From Flavihumibacter solisilvae (lineage in GTDB: Bacteria; Bacteroidota; Bacteroidia; Chitinophagales; Chitinophagaceae): a DNA stretch of 64,000 nucleotides. The stretch covers positions 310,001-374,000 of the forward strand of contig NZ_JSVC01000015.1 in the NCBI RefSeq assembly GCF_000814475.1, in the 5' to 3' direction. The translations under genes were made by a program, and so were the position numbers. The notes under the pieces are model-generated. The model saw nothing but the letters and a program-made list of their open reading frames with translations, ran no database searches and was not told the DNA's origin. Shown here piece by piece: positions 42,839 through 51,313 of the stretch; position 1 is the first letter of the stretch, and each line of letters opens with the position of its first letter.

Positions 42839-43456
42839 ATGGCAAAACAGGAATACCCGCTCCAGCAACTTTCCCATTTCCTGCCTGAAGGAACTTTTGA
42901 AATGGTGGCAAATTACCTGCATCACTATAAAGTACACCTCACGATCACCCGCGAGCGAAAGACAGTGCTTGGTGATTATCGCCACGCCCATCGCGGATTG
43001 AATCACCGGATCAGTGTTAACGGGAATCTTAACCCGTATGCATTCCTGATCACCCTCGTGCACGAGCTGGCCCACCTGGTCACTTTTGAAAGATTCGGAC
43101 ACCGGGTTGCTGCACACGGAAAAGAGTGGAAAGACCTGTACCGGCTTCTGCTGCAGGAATTCCTGGGCAAACAATTGTTTCCTGCTGACGTGGAAGCTGC
43201 ATTGACGAAGAGCCTTCATAACCTGCCTGCGAGCAGCTGTGCCGATGAACCACTGATGCGGGTGCTCCGGCACCACGATCATCCCGATTCAAAGGGCACC
43301 CTGGTGGAGGAACTTCCGGAAGGCACTTTGTTTGCGATTGACGGCGGACGGTTGTTCCGGAAAGGAAAGAAACTTAGAAAACGATACCAGTGTAAGGAAG
43401 TGGCAACCGGGAAATTATATCTCTTCAGCGGTCTTTACGAAGTAATCCCTGCTTAG
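42839..43456 (+). CDS. SprT-like zinc metalloprotein
   Basis: ATG 42839 gives 205 residues; an in-frame upstream start lies inside the preceding gene. The SprT zinc motif is VHELAHLVTFERFGHRVAAHGKEWK: HELAH with the third ligand in AAHGKEW, about residues 77-101. It follows RHAHRGLNHRISVNGNLNPYAF, and the C-terminal half is a beta-rich segment (LFAIDGGRLFRKGKKL). SprT-family proteins relate to SPRTN DNA-protein crosslink proteases, but bacterial members are uncharacterised. It starts 2 bp after the membrane gene and its last 42 bp overlap the converging GNAT gene. Confidence 0.85.
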   Translation: MAKQEYPLQQLSHFLPEGTFEMVANYLHHYKVHLTITRERKTVLGDYRHAHRGLNHRISVNGNLNPYAFLITLVHELAHLVTFERFGHRVAAHGKEWKDLYRLLLQEFLGKQLFPADVEAALTKSLHNLPASSCADEPLMRVLRHHDHPDSKGTLVEELPEGTLFAIDGGRLFRKGKKLRKRYQCKEVATGKLYLFSGLYEVIPA

Positions 43457-43933
43457 GTCGAGTAGCATCCACAATCCACAGCCAAAGTGGCCGGACTCGC
43501 CCAGCGGGCCTTTAAGGTAGGTGAAGCCGAATTTTTCGTAAACGGAAAGCGCCTTTTTCAGCTCAGGCATCGATTCCAGGTATATATGGGAATAACCCAG
43601 GTCTGCGGCTGTACGAAGGCAGAGGCTGATCAGCTGTTTGCCAAGGCCCTTACCCCGTGCATCGGGCGACAGGTACATTTTCACCAGTTCACAATAGCCT
43701 TCAGGCAATCCTTTCGTCGGGTAAATACCAGCTCCGCCGATGATCCGGTTACCGGACTCAGCTATAAAATAAGCACTGCCTTGTTCCTGGAAAAGTTCAA
43801 AGAGGTGGTCGGTGGTGTCGTCGTAATAAACCGTGCCTGGCCTGTCTGCCCCAAATTCCTTCAACGCTGCACGGATGATCGCTGCTATCTCAGCATTGTC
43901 GTCAACAGTGATCGGTCTGATGGTTAGTTCCAT
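43415..43933 (-). CDS. GNAT family N-acetyltransferase
   Basis: This 172-residue protein has the GNAT fold: an N-terminal strand MELTIRPITVDDNAEIAAII, motif A VKMYLSPDARGKGLGKQLISL (about residues 86-106, with the RGKGLG acetyl-CoA loop) and motif B YSHIYLESMPELKKALSVYEKFGFTYL. It transfers acetyl from acetyl-CoA to an unknown amine. It converges on sprT with a 42-bp overlap. Ordinary genomic surroundings give no substrate clue. Confidence 0.88.
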   Translation of the reverse strand: MELTIRPITVDDNAEIAAIIRAALKEFGADRPGTVYYDDTTDHLFELFQEQGSAYFIAESGNRIIGGAGIYPTKGLPEGYCELVKMYLSPDARGKGLGKQLISLCLRTAADLGYSHIYLESMPELKKALSVYEKFGFTYLKGPLGESGHFGCGLWMLLDLSRDYFVKTAEEI

Positions 43934-43956
43934 GCCATAAAACTACGGCAACTTAT

Positions 43957-44064
43957 TTATCCCAGAACCAACGCAACTATTGAGTAAAACACGACGAGAG
44001 AAGTAACGATCAGCGCGAGGAAGATCTTGTCGGCATTCCTGATGCTGTTTAAATTTTGTTTCAT
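43957..44064 (-). CDS. Small 35-residue single-helix membrane protein
   Basis: An ATG at 44064-44062 opens a 36-codon frame ending in TAA at 43959-43957. A charged N-terminus (KQNLNSIRNADKI) precedes one long hydrophobic helix of about 22 residues ending VALVLG. Such tiny proteins are common and easily missed in Bacteroidota. The composition, ordered N-in charge and lack of other features in this gap support it. No function is known. It follows 125 bp before the divergent metal-efflux operon and lies 23 bp upstream of the GNAT start on the same strand. Confidence 0.5.
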   Translation of the reverse strand: MKQNLNSIRNADKIFLALIVTSLVVFYSIVALVLG

Positions 44065-44127
44065 ATGGCTGCTTTTGCGAATAACGTGCCATTCTCAGCG
44101 ATTATTACCAATTAGCAAAAAATATTA

Positions 44128-44159
44128 TTTGTGACAGACTCCCTGTTTCTTTATATTTG
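44128..44159 (+). promoter_or_regulatory. Near-ideal Bacteroidota promoter of the metal-efflux operon
   Basis: TTTG (44128-44131), exactly 20 nt, then TATATTTG (44152-44159): both elements match the consensus at every fixed base. The transcript should start near 44166, about 23 nt before the ATG at 44189. The palindromic operator begins inside the -7 element. Confidence 0.75.
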
Positions 44160-44187
44160 TCTAAAAATAAATTTAGACAAGTCTAAA
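44157..44187. promoter_or_regulatory. Three-half-site palindrome, candidate metalloregulator operator
   Basis: TTGTCTAAA (44157-44165) is the exact inverted copy of TTTAGACAA (44172-44180). TTTAGAC (44172-44178) pairs again with GTCTAAA (44181-44187) over a 2-bp spacer. The 16-bp TTTAGACAAGTCTAAA is of the size of DtxR/MntR-type sites. It covers the -7 end and the transcript start, so binding should repress. The regulator gene is not in the window. Confidence 0.65.
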
Positions 44188-44188
44188 A

Positions 44189-46483
44189 ATGCGGTTAGTT
44201 TTTACTCTTATAATATTGATAGTACTGGGTTTGAGCGCTTCAGCCCAAACCCGTTGGGTGTCCGGAAAACTGGTTCATGCAGAAAACGGGGAAGCTGTTG
44301 CAGGAGCCACGATCAGTCTCCCGGCCTTGAAAATTTCGGTAGCATCAACAAGCAGCGGCAGCTTTCGGCTGCAGGTGCCGGACTCCATAATGGCCCTAGA
44401 AATAACGGCGATTGGGTTTGAGAAGCAGGTGGTCGCGCTTGATGGCGCGGAGCTGCTTGTCAGGATGCAGCCTTCGCGAAAAAGTATGGATGAAGTGGTA
44501 GTGACAGGAACCATGAGAGCGGTCCAGCGTTCTGCAAGCCCGGTTCCGGTTGAAGTATATACACCGGTCTTTTTCCGGAAAAATCCGTCACCTTCAATTT
44601 TTGACGCGCTGCAGATGGTGAATGGTGTTCGGCCACAGTTGAACTGTAATGTCTGCAATACAGGCGATATCCATATCAATGGATTGGAAGGTCCATATAC
44701 CATGGTACTGATCGACGGGATGCCGATCGTCAGCAGCCTCGCGTCGGTTTACGGGTTGCAGGGTATTCCGAATTCACTTGTCGAAAGGATTGAGATCGTA
44801 AAGGGGCCCGCTTCATCACTGTATGGGAGTGAAGCGATAGGTGGACTGATCAACGTCATAACCAAACATCCGCGCAAAGCTCCTGCAGTTTCGGTGGAAT
44901 ACAGCGGTACCAGCTGGCGCGAACATAACCTGGATGCGGGTTTCCGCTTTGCAACAGGCAAAAAAAGCCAGTCGCTTCTGGGCATCAGTTATTACAACTT
45001 CACCCATCGTTATGATGAGAATAGGGACAATTTCACTGACGTGACCTTGCAGAACAGGATCTCACTGTTCCAGAAGATCAGCTGGCAAAGGAAGGAGAAC
45101 CGGCAGGCAGCAGTTGCGGTACGCGTCATTGCGGAAGATCGCTGGGGTGGTGAAATGCAATGGACACGCAAATTCCGCGGCGGCGATTCAGTTTACGGCG
45201 AACAGATCACCACAACAAGGGGAGAGCTGATCGGGAATTACCAGTTACCGGTACCTGAAAAAATTATGTTCTCCTTTTCAGCAAACGCACATCGCCAGCG
45301 TTCTGCCTATGGCAATACAATCTTCGACGCTGACCAGCGGATCGGCTTTGGCCAGTTCACCTGGGAAAAGGATGCCGGTAGTCACCAGTTATTGTCAGGG
45401 ATTGTGGGGCGTTACACCTGGTATGATGATAATACGCCGGCAACAGCTTCCGCAACAGGTGCGAAGAATTCACCTGATAAGATCTTCCTGCCGGGAATCT
45501 TTATCCAGGACGAATGGCAGCTGCATAGTGATCACCTGTTACTGACTGGTTTACGATACGACTATGATAAACGTCACGGGAACATCATAACCCCACGCAT
45601 TGCCTGGAAATGGACCATTTCCGAAATGGATCACCTCAGGCTCAATGCCGGTTCCGGCTTCAGGGTAGTTAATCTTTTTACCGAAGATCATGCAGCGCTT
45701 ACAGGTGCCCGTAAGGTGGAGATCGTTGGCTCGCTGAAACCGGAGAAGAGCTATAATGTGAACCTGAACTACTCCCGCAAATTCGTGGTGCCCGGTGGTT
45801 ACCTGAACCTGGAAGCTGCAACCTGGTACACTTATTTTACCAACCGGATCATTCCTGATTATACCAGCGACCCGGATAAGATCATCTATTCAAACCTTGA
45901 TGGTTATGCGGAATCAAAAGGATTCAGCATAAACATGGAAGCGGCTTTCCGCAACAGGTTGAGACTGACCACTGGTTTTACCCTCCAGGACGTTTCCATA
46001 ACAAACAGGGATGCCGCCGGAAAAACCGCGCATAGCCGCCAGCTGCTTACCGAGCCATGGTCAGGTACATGGACGGTCTCCTACACCCTTGGAAAAGGCA
46101 ACTGGATGATCGACTATACAGGGAACCTGTATGGACCGATGTTACTGCCGCTGCTTGGTCCTACTGATCCGCGGCCGGAAAAATCACCCGTATGGAGCAT
46201 TCAGAATGTGCAGCTTACGTATAAGGGTAGAAAAGGAATGGAATGGTTCGGTGGGGTGAAGAACCTGCTCAACTTTACCCCGGCTCGCAATACTGATTTC
46301 ATTATTGCGCGGGCTCATGATCCCTTCGACAAGAAAGTTGAGTATGGGACGGATGGTAAAGTTGTGGCTACGCCAGAGAACCCCTACGGCCTGACTTTCG
46401 ACCCCAATTATGTATATGCCCCCAACCAGGGAAGAAAGCTTTTTTTCGGATTGAGATACACCTGGAAAGGCCGTACAGATTAA
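44189..46483 (+). CDS. TonB-dependent receptor of the heavy-metal efflux type
   Basis: This 764-residue protein has a signal peptide (LIILIVLGLSASAQ), a carboxypeptidase-like beta-sandwich (about residues 22-95) and a TonB box-like DEVVVTG (101-107). The plug shows ILIDGMPIVSSLASVYGL-type segments and SLYGSEAIGGLINVIT, and a 22-strand barrel follows. Cys153 and Cys156 in LNCNVCNTGD form a CxxC at the plug, a mark of receptors that come with CusA/CzcA pumps. It is first of the metal operon, directly under the palindromic operator. The metal could be copper or another divalent ion. Whether it imports a metal or a chelate, or works in reverse with the efflux system, is open. Confidence 0.88.
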   Translation: MRLVFTLIILIVLGLSASAQTRWVSGKLVHAENGEAVAGATISLPALKISVASTSSGSFRLQVPDSIMALEITAIGFEKQVVALDGAELLVRMQPSRKSMDEVVVTGTMRAVQRSASPVPVEVYTPVFFRKNPSPSIFDALQMVNGVRPQLNCNVCNTGDIHINGLEGPYTMVLIDGMPIVSSLASVYGLQGIPNSLVERIEIVKGPASSLYGSEAIGGLINVITKHPRKAPAVSVEYSGTSWREHNLDAGFRFATGKKSQSLLGISYYNFTHRYDENRDNFTDVTLQNRISLFQKISWQRKENRQAAVAVRVIAEDRWGGEMQWTRKFRGGDSVYGEQITTTRGELIGNYQLPVPEKIMFSFSANAHRQRSAYGNTIFDADQRIGFGQFTWEKDAGSHQLLSGIVGRYTWYDDNTPATASATGAKNSPDKIFLPGIFIQDEWQLHSDHLLLTGLRYDYDKRHGNIITPRIAWKWTISEMDHLRLNAGSGFRVVNLFTEDHAALTGARKVEIVGSLKPEKSYNVNLNYSRKFVVPGGYLNLEAATWYTYFTNRIIPDYTSDPDKIIYSNLDGYAESKGFSINMEAAFRNRLRLTTGFTLQDVSITNRDAAGKTAHSRQLLTEPWSGTWTVSYTLGKGNWMIDYTGNLYGPMLLPLLGPTDPRPEKSPVWSIQNVQLTYKGRKGMEWFGGVKNLLNFTPARNTDFIIARAHDPFDKKVEYGTDGKVVATPENPYGLTFDPNYVYAPNQGRKLFFGLRYTWKGRTD

Positions 46484-46524
46484 AAAATACAGCGGGTTGC
46501 AGCTTCCCTTACTATCTTTACGGC

Positions 46525-46905
46525 GTGAGGAAAGCCTCCACCATATTTTTCCTGGTGCTGTTCGTACTGGCACAGACGGAGTTGCATCAACTGATGAAAC
46601 TACCCGTACTTATCGAACATTTCATTGAGCACCGCCAACTCAATTCTTCCATTACACTGCTGGATTTCCTGAAAGAGCATTACCAGGGCCACACGGTTAT
46701 GGATAATGATTACCAGCGCGACATGCAGCTGCCTTTTAAAACGGCAGACTGCCTCACCGCAATCAGCTTTGTGTTTGAAGAACCTGTCTCCATAGAATTT
46801 GAGCAACAGGTTGCAGAGATCCGGAAGGAATATAATCTTCACAAGGGCTCCTTTTCTTCCAGCCAGGCGCTGCACAGCATCTTCCAGCCTCCACGGCATG
46901 CATGA
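46525..46905 (+). CDS. Small protein of Bacteroidota metal-efflux operons
   Basis: This 126-residue protein begins at GTG 46525. The N-terminus is a hydrophobic anchor or signal (IFFLVLFVLAQTELHQLMKLP), then PVLIEHFIEHRQLNSSITLLDFLKEHYQGH and a beta-rich C-terminal half. The HxxLKLPxLIEHFxEH pattern recurs in short genes between TonB receptor and RND genes of metal operons. The His, Glu and Asp content could bind metal but no fold is known. A TATCTTTA element lies at 46513-46520, five bases before the GTG, so an extra leaderless start is possible. The RND gene follows 34 bp later. Confidence 0.72.
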   Translation: MRKASTIFFLVLFVLAQTELHQLMKLPVLIEHFIEHRQLNSSITLLDFLKEHYQGHTVMDNDYQRDMQLPFKTADCLTAISFVFEEPVSIEFEQQVAEIRKEYNLHKGSFSSSQALHSIFQPPRHA

Positions 46906-46939
46906 TCATTCACTCTCTTTGATCATGTAAAGACTAAAT

Positions 46940-49900
46940 ATGCTAAATAGAATAATCCGCTTTTCCATCCGGAACAAGCTGGTCGTAAGCCTGTTTATAA
47001 TTGGGCTTATTGCCTCGGGCACCTACTCATTGACCCGTCTTCCGGTAGATGCCCTTCCAGATATCACCAGCAACCAGGTGCAGGTGATCACCGTTTCCCC
47101 GACGCTTGCCGCGCCGGAAGTGGAACGTCTTATCACATTTCCTATTGAACAGGCTGCAGCCAATATTCCTGGGATGGCGGAGCTGCGATCAATTTCCCGG
47201 TTCGGGCTTTCGGTTGTAACCATTGTGTTCAGCGACGAAACGGATGTTTACTGGGCCAGGCAACAGGTGTCCGAACGACTGATCACGGTCAAGGAACAGA
47301 TTCCCGAAGGCTCCGGTACACCGGAACTGGCCCCTTCAACCACAGGTTTGGGTGAGATCTATCAATATGTGGTTAAACCGGCCAAAGGTTATGAACAGCA
47401 ATATAGCCTCACCGACCTCCGGACGATCCAGGATTGGATCATCAGGCGACAATTGCTCGGTACACCGGGAGTTGCAGATATCAGCAGTTTCGGGGGACAC
47501 CTGAAGCAATACGAAGTGGCTGTAATGCCCGACAGGCTGAAGAGCATGGGTACTTCGGTTGCTGAAGTATTCCAGGCGCTGGAACAGAACAACCAGAATT
47601 CCGGCGGTGCATATATCGAAAAAAATGCGACTGCATTATTTATCCGCACCGAGGGACTTGCCACATCGCTCGATGATATCCGTTCCATTTTTGTCAAACA
47701 TACCGCAGAAGGGGTTCCGGTTTACCTGCGCGACGTTGCCGATGTTCGCATAGGCCATGCCGTCAGGTACGGTGCAATGGTTTACGAAGATGAGGGTGAA
47801 GTTGCCGGGGCTGTGGTGCTGATGCTGAAAGGAGCCAATGCGTCGCAGGTGGTTGCGGAAGTAAAACGAAAAATGGAGGCGATCCGGGAAACCCTTCCCC
47901 CGGGCATTGAGGTGGAACCGTTTTATGACCGCACCAAAATGGTCGGCAATGCCATTAGTACAGTAAAGAAGAACCTGGTGGAAGGCGCATTGATCGTGGT
48001 GCTGGTGCTGGTGCTGTTTCTCGGTAACCTGCGTGCAGGACTGATCGTAGCCTCAGTGATTCCCTTATCAATGTTGTTTGCGGTGATCATGATGGACCTG
48101 TTCGGCATTTCCGGCAACCTGATGAGCCTGGGTGCGCTTGATTTCGGCCTCATTGTCGACGGCGCCGTGATTATTGTGGAAGCAGTGTTGTTCCGGTTAT
48201 ATCATTCAAAGACATTCGCAGGTATCCAGCAGATTTCCGGCGACCAGATGGATGATGAGGTAGCAAAAGCTTCCGGCAAAATGATGAATGCCGCCATATT
48301 TGGCCAGATCATCATCCTCGTAGTTTACCTGCCGATCCTGTCACTGGTGGGCATAGAAGGAAAAATGTTCCGTCCCATGGCACAGACCGTTGCCTTCGCA
48401 CTGGTTGGCGCATTCCTGCTTTCTGTTACTTATGTGCCCATGGTGACTTCACTGGTGCTGAGCAAGAAGCTAAGACATAAAAAAGTATTGTCAGACAGGT
48501 TAATGGATAAGGTGACCAGTTGGTACCGTCCCTTGCTTCTAAAGTCGCTGGCCTTTCCTAAAACAGTGGTGGCAGGCGCTTTGGTTCTGTTTGTAATCAC
48601 GATCTTCCTCATGAACAGGCTGGGTGGTGAATTCATTCCGGAACTCGAGGAAGGGGACTTTGCAGTCGACACCCGCGTACTACCCGGCAGTGCACTTTCC
48701 GCTTCTGTAAATGTTTCCCGGAAGGGTGCAGAGATCCTTAAGAAACGATTTCCTGAAATTGAAAAGATCGTAACACGGATAGGAGCGGGTGAGATTCCAA
48801 CTGATCCGATGCCCATCGAGGTAGGGGATATGATCATTTTGCTGAAGGACAAAAAGGAGTGGACTTCGGCCCGGACCTATGATGAACTGGCCAACAAAAT
48901 GAGTGCGGCGCTCGCAGAGATCCCGGGCGTTACGGCCGGTTTTCAATTCCCGGTACAGATGCGGTTCAATGAACTGATCTCGGGGGCAAGGCAGGATGTA
49001 GTCTGCAAAATTTATGGTGAGAACCTGGATTCTCTGGTGCGCTATGGAAACCGGATGGGAGAGATCATCCGGCAGGTAAGTGGTGCGCGGGATATTTATA
49101 TCGAAAGCATTAGCGGATTGCCACAGGTCGTGGTGAAGTATAACCGCGAGGCAATGTCACGTTACCGGTTATCCGTAAACGAAGTAAACCGTTTGATCAG
49201 GGCCGCATTTGCTGGTGAGAGTGCCGGTCTCGTGTATGAGAATGAACGGCGGTTTGACCTGGTCGTTCGGCTGAGCCCGGAGGGACGGACAGACCTGAAC
49301 GATATCAACCAGTTGCTGGTTCCCACTCCAATGGGTTCCCAGATCCCCCTGTACCAGGTGGCGGACGTGCAGGTAAAGGATGGATTCAGCCAGATCCAAA
49401 GGGAAAATGCCCGCCGGCGGATTGTTGTGGGTTTCAACGTTCGCGGCCGCGACGTGGAATCCGTTGTGGAAGAGCTGCAGGGCCGTGCGAGAAAGCAACT
49501 GAAATTGAATGCCGGTTACTCGGTTCACTACGGCGGACAGTTTGAAAATCTGCAGGAGGCCAAACAGCGGCTTGCGATTGCAGTGCCTGTTGCCTTGTTG
49601 CTGATCTTTCTCCTACTGTATTTTTCATTCGGGTCTATGCGTTATGCACTACTCATCTTTTCGGCTATCCCGCTCTCTGCTATCGGCGGAGTGTTGGCGC
49701 TTACTCTTCGTGGAATGCCGTTCAGCATCTCGGCAGGCATTGGATTTATTGCGCTCTTTGGTGTAGCGGTATTAAATGGGATCGTCCTCATTGCCGAATT
49801 TAACCGGTTAAAACAGCAGGGCATCACAGATATAAATCAATTGATCATGGAAGGAACTACCATAAGGCTGCGGCCTGTGCTGATGACCGCTGCCGTTGCT

Positions 49901-51313
49901 TCGCTCGGCTTCCTGCCAATGGCACTGAGCCACGGTCCGGGTGCAGAAGTACAGCGTCCGCTTGCGACTGTCGTGATTGGCGGACTCATCACGGCAACCA
50001 TGCTTACACTGGTTGTATTGCCCATTGTATTTCGCTGGGTTGAACAACGTCAAATGAAGCGCCGCACAAGTAACGTCATGGGAACGGTTATGCTGGCAAT
50101 TCTTCTTCCGATCCTGGGAAGTAATAACAGTTTTGCACAAACGAAAACTGCGAGGCGGGTTCCGCTCGACTCTATGTTACAGATCCTGCAGCGGGAAAAT
50201 CTCTCATTGCAGGCTGGCCGGAAAAAATCGGATTACTGGTCCGTTTTGAGCAAAGGAACTGTAGAACTGCCGAAGACCCAACTTGGAGTTGAGTATGGAA
50301 ATATCAACAGTGCCGCCAACGACAGCAGGTTGTTTGTCAGCCAGGGTTTTTCCCTGCCTGTAGTTTACCGCCGTCAGCGGCAGTTATATGAAAAGGAGCG
50401 CGCCGGCCAGGATGCCAATGTGAACCTGCAGGCAGCTGACCTTCGCAGGGAAACCAGGCGCCTGTTTTATTCGCTTGCAGAACTCGATGAGAAAGAAAAG
50501 TTGTTGGTTCAGCTTGATTCTGTTTTCACCCGTTTCCTTACCGTATCTGAACTCAGGGTTAAAACGGGGGAAGCTGCACCGCTGGAGAAGACCTCAGCTG
50601 AAGCGCAGGCCGGACTATTGGAACTGCAGATCCAGGAGCTGAAAGCAGACCGGCTGGTGATGCAGGAACAACTGGCGAGGATCCTTAATACCGACGAATA
50701 CCTTCTGCCGCAATACGGGCGCATTGAAATGGAATTGCCGGCTCTGGATGAAGCCGGAAGTCACCCGCTGGTTCAGTATCAACAACAGCAGGTTGAAATT
50801 GCCGAAGCCACAGCTGCTGCAGAGAAGGCGAAATTAACGCCCGACCTTAGCGTGGGGTATGGCAACCAGTCGATAGTTGGTTACCAGTCACCCGATGGAG
50901 TCAACCAGAAATACTATGGCAGTGGCGATCGCTTTCACCTGGTCAACCTCACGATGTCACTTCCGCTTTTTATGAAGGCGACCCGCAGCCGGGTGAAAGC
51001 TGCAACTGTTGAAGCGGAAGCTGCTTCCATTTCCGTTAAGGCTGCTGAGCGTTCCATCCACTTCCGGAAAAGAGAACTTATGGAAGAATACCGGAAACTC
51101 AGGCAACAGGCCGACTACTATATTGGTAACGGTAATGCACATGCCGAAATGCTTCAGCGCCAGGCGGGACTTTCCTTTACAAACGGGGAGATCAACTACC
51201 TGCAATGGACTCAGCTGATGAACCAGTCTTTATCTATCCGTTTGGGATATCTTGAGGCAGTACGTGCCCTTAACCAGACAATTATTGAATTGGAATATAT
51301 CAATGGAAACTAA
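46940..51313 (+). CDS. Heavy-metal RND efflux pump fused to a TolC-like outer membrane factor
   Basis: This is a 1457-residue fusion. Residues 1-1035 form a complete CusA/CzcA-type RND pump: an N-terminal RFSIRNKLVVSLFIIGLIASG helix, ALPDITSNQVQVITVSP, and ALDFGLIVDGAVIIVEA with the transmembrane Asp. TDPMPIEVGDMIILL and RPVLMTAAVASLGFLPMALS follow. After RQMKRRTSN comes a hydrophobic MGTVMLAILLPILGSNNSFAQ (about 1050-1070) that looks like a signal peptide. Residues about 1075-1457 are a TolC-type outer membrane factor with long coiled helices (TRRLFYSLAELDEKEKLL; TRSRVKAATVEAEAASI). Fusions like this occur in Bacteroidota. The adaptor gene overlaps the stop. The TDPMP loop is CzcA-like, so a divalent cation is likely. 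Confidence 0.9.
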   Translation: MLNRIIRFSIRNKLVVSLFIIGLIASGTYSLTRLPVDALPDITSNQVQVITVSPTLAAPEVERLITFPIEQAAANIPGMAELRSISRFGLSVVTIVFSDETDVYWARQQVSERLITVKEQIPEGSGTPELAPSTTGLGEIYQYVVKPAKGYEQQYSLTDLRTIQDWIIRRQLLGTPGVADISSFGGHLKQYEVAVMPDRLKSMGTSVAEVFQALEQNNQNSGGAYIEKNATALFIRTEGLATSLDDIRSIFVKHTAEGVPVYLRDVADVRIGHAVRYGAMVYEDEGEVAGAVVLMLKGANASQVVAEVKRKMEAIRETLPPGIEVEPFYDRTKMVGNAISTVKKNLVEGALIVVLVLVLFLGNLRAGLIVASVIPLSMLFAVIMMDLFGISGNLMSLGALDFGLIVDGAVIIVEAVLFRLYHSKTFAGIQQISGDQMDDEVAKASGKMMNAAIFGQIIILVVYLPILSLVGIEGKMFRPMAQTVAFALVGAFLLSVTYVPMVTSLVLSKKLRHKKVLSDRLMDKVTSWYRPLLLKSLAFPKTVVAGALVLFVITIFLMNRLGGEFIPELEEGDFAVDTRVLPGSALSASVNVSRKGAEILKKRFPEIEKIVTRIGAGEIPTDPMPIEVGDMIILLKDKKEWTSARTYDELANKMSAALAEIPGVTAGFQFPVQMRFNELISGARQDVVCKIYGENLDSLVRYGNRMGEIIRQVSGARDIYIESISGLPQVVVKYNREAMSRYRLSVNEVNRLIRAAFAGESAGLVYENERRFDLVVRLSPEGRTDLNDINQLLVPTPMGSQIPLYQVADVQVKDGFSQIQRENARRRIVVGFNVRGRDVESVVEELQGRARKQLKLNAGYSVHYGGQFENLQEAKQRLAIAVPVALLLIFLLLYFSFGSMRYALLIFSAIPLSAIGGVLALTLRGMPFSISAGIGFIALFGVAVLNGIVLIAEFNRLKQQGITDINQLIMEGTTIRLRPVLMTAAVASLGFLPMALSHGPGAEVQRPLATVVIGGLITATMLTLVVLPIVFRWVEQRQMKRRTSNVMGTVMLAILLPILGSNNSFAQTKTARRVPLDSMLQILQRENLSLQAGRKKSDYWSVLSKGTVELPKTQLGVEYGNINSAANDSRLFVSQGFSLPVVYRRQRQLYEKERAGQDANVNLQAADLRRETRRLFYSLAELDEKEKLLVQLDSVFTRFLTVSELRVKTGEAAPLEKTSAEAQAGLLELQIQELKADRLVMQEQLARILNTDEYLLPQYGRIEMELPALDEAGSHPLVQYQQQQVEIAEATAAAEKAKLTPDLSVGYGNQSIVGYQSPDGVNQKYYGSGDRFHLVNLTMSLPLFMKATRSRVKAATVEAEAASISVKAAERSIHFRKRELMEEYRKLRQQADYYIGNGNAHAEMLQRQAGLSFTNGEINYLQWTQLMNQSLSIRLGYLEAVRALNQTIIELEYINGN

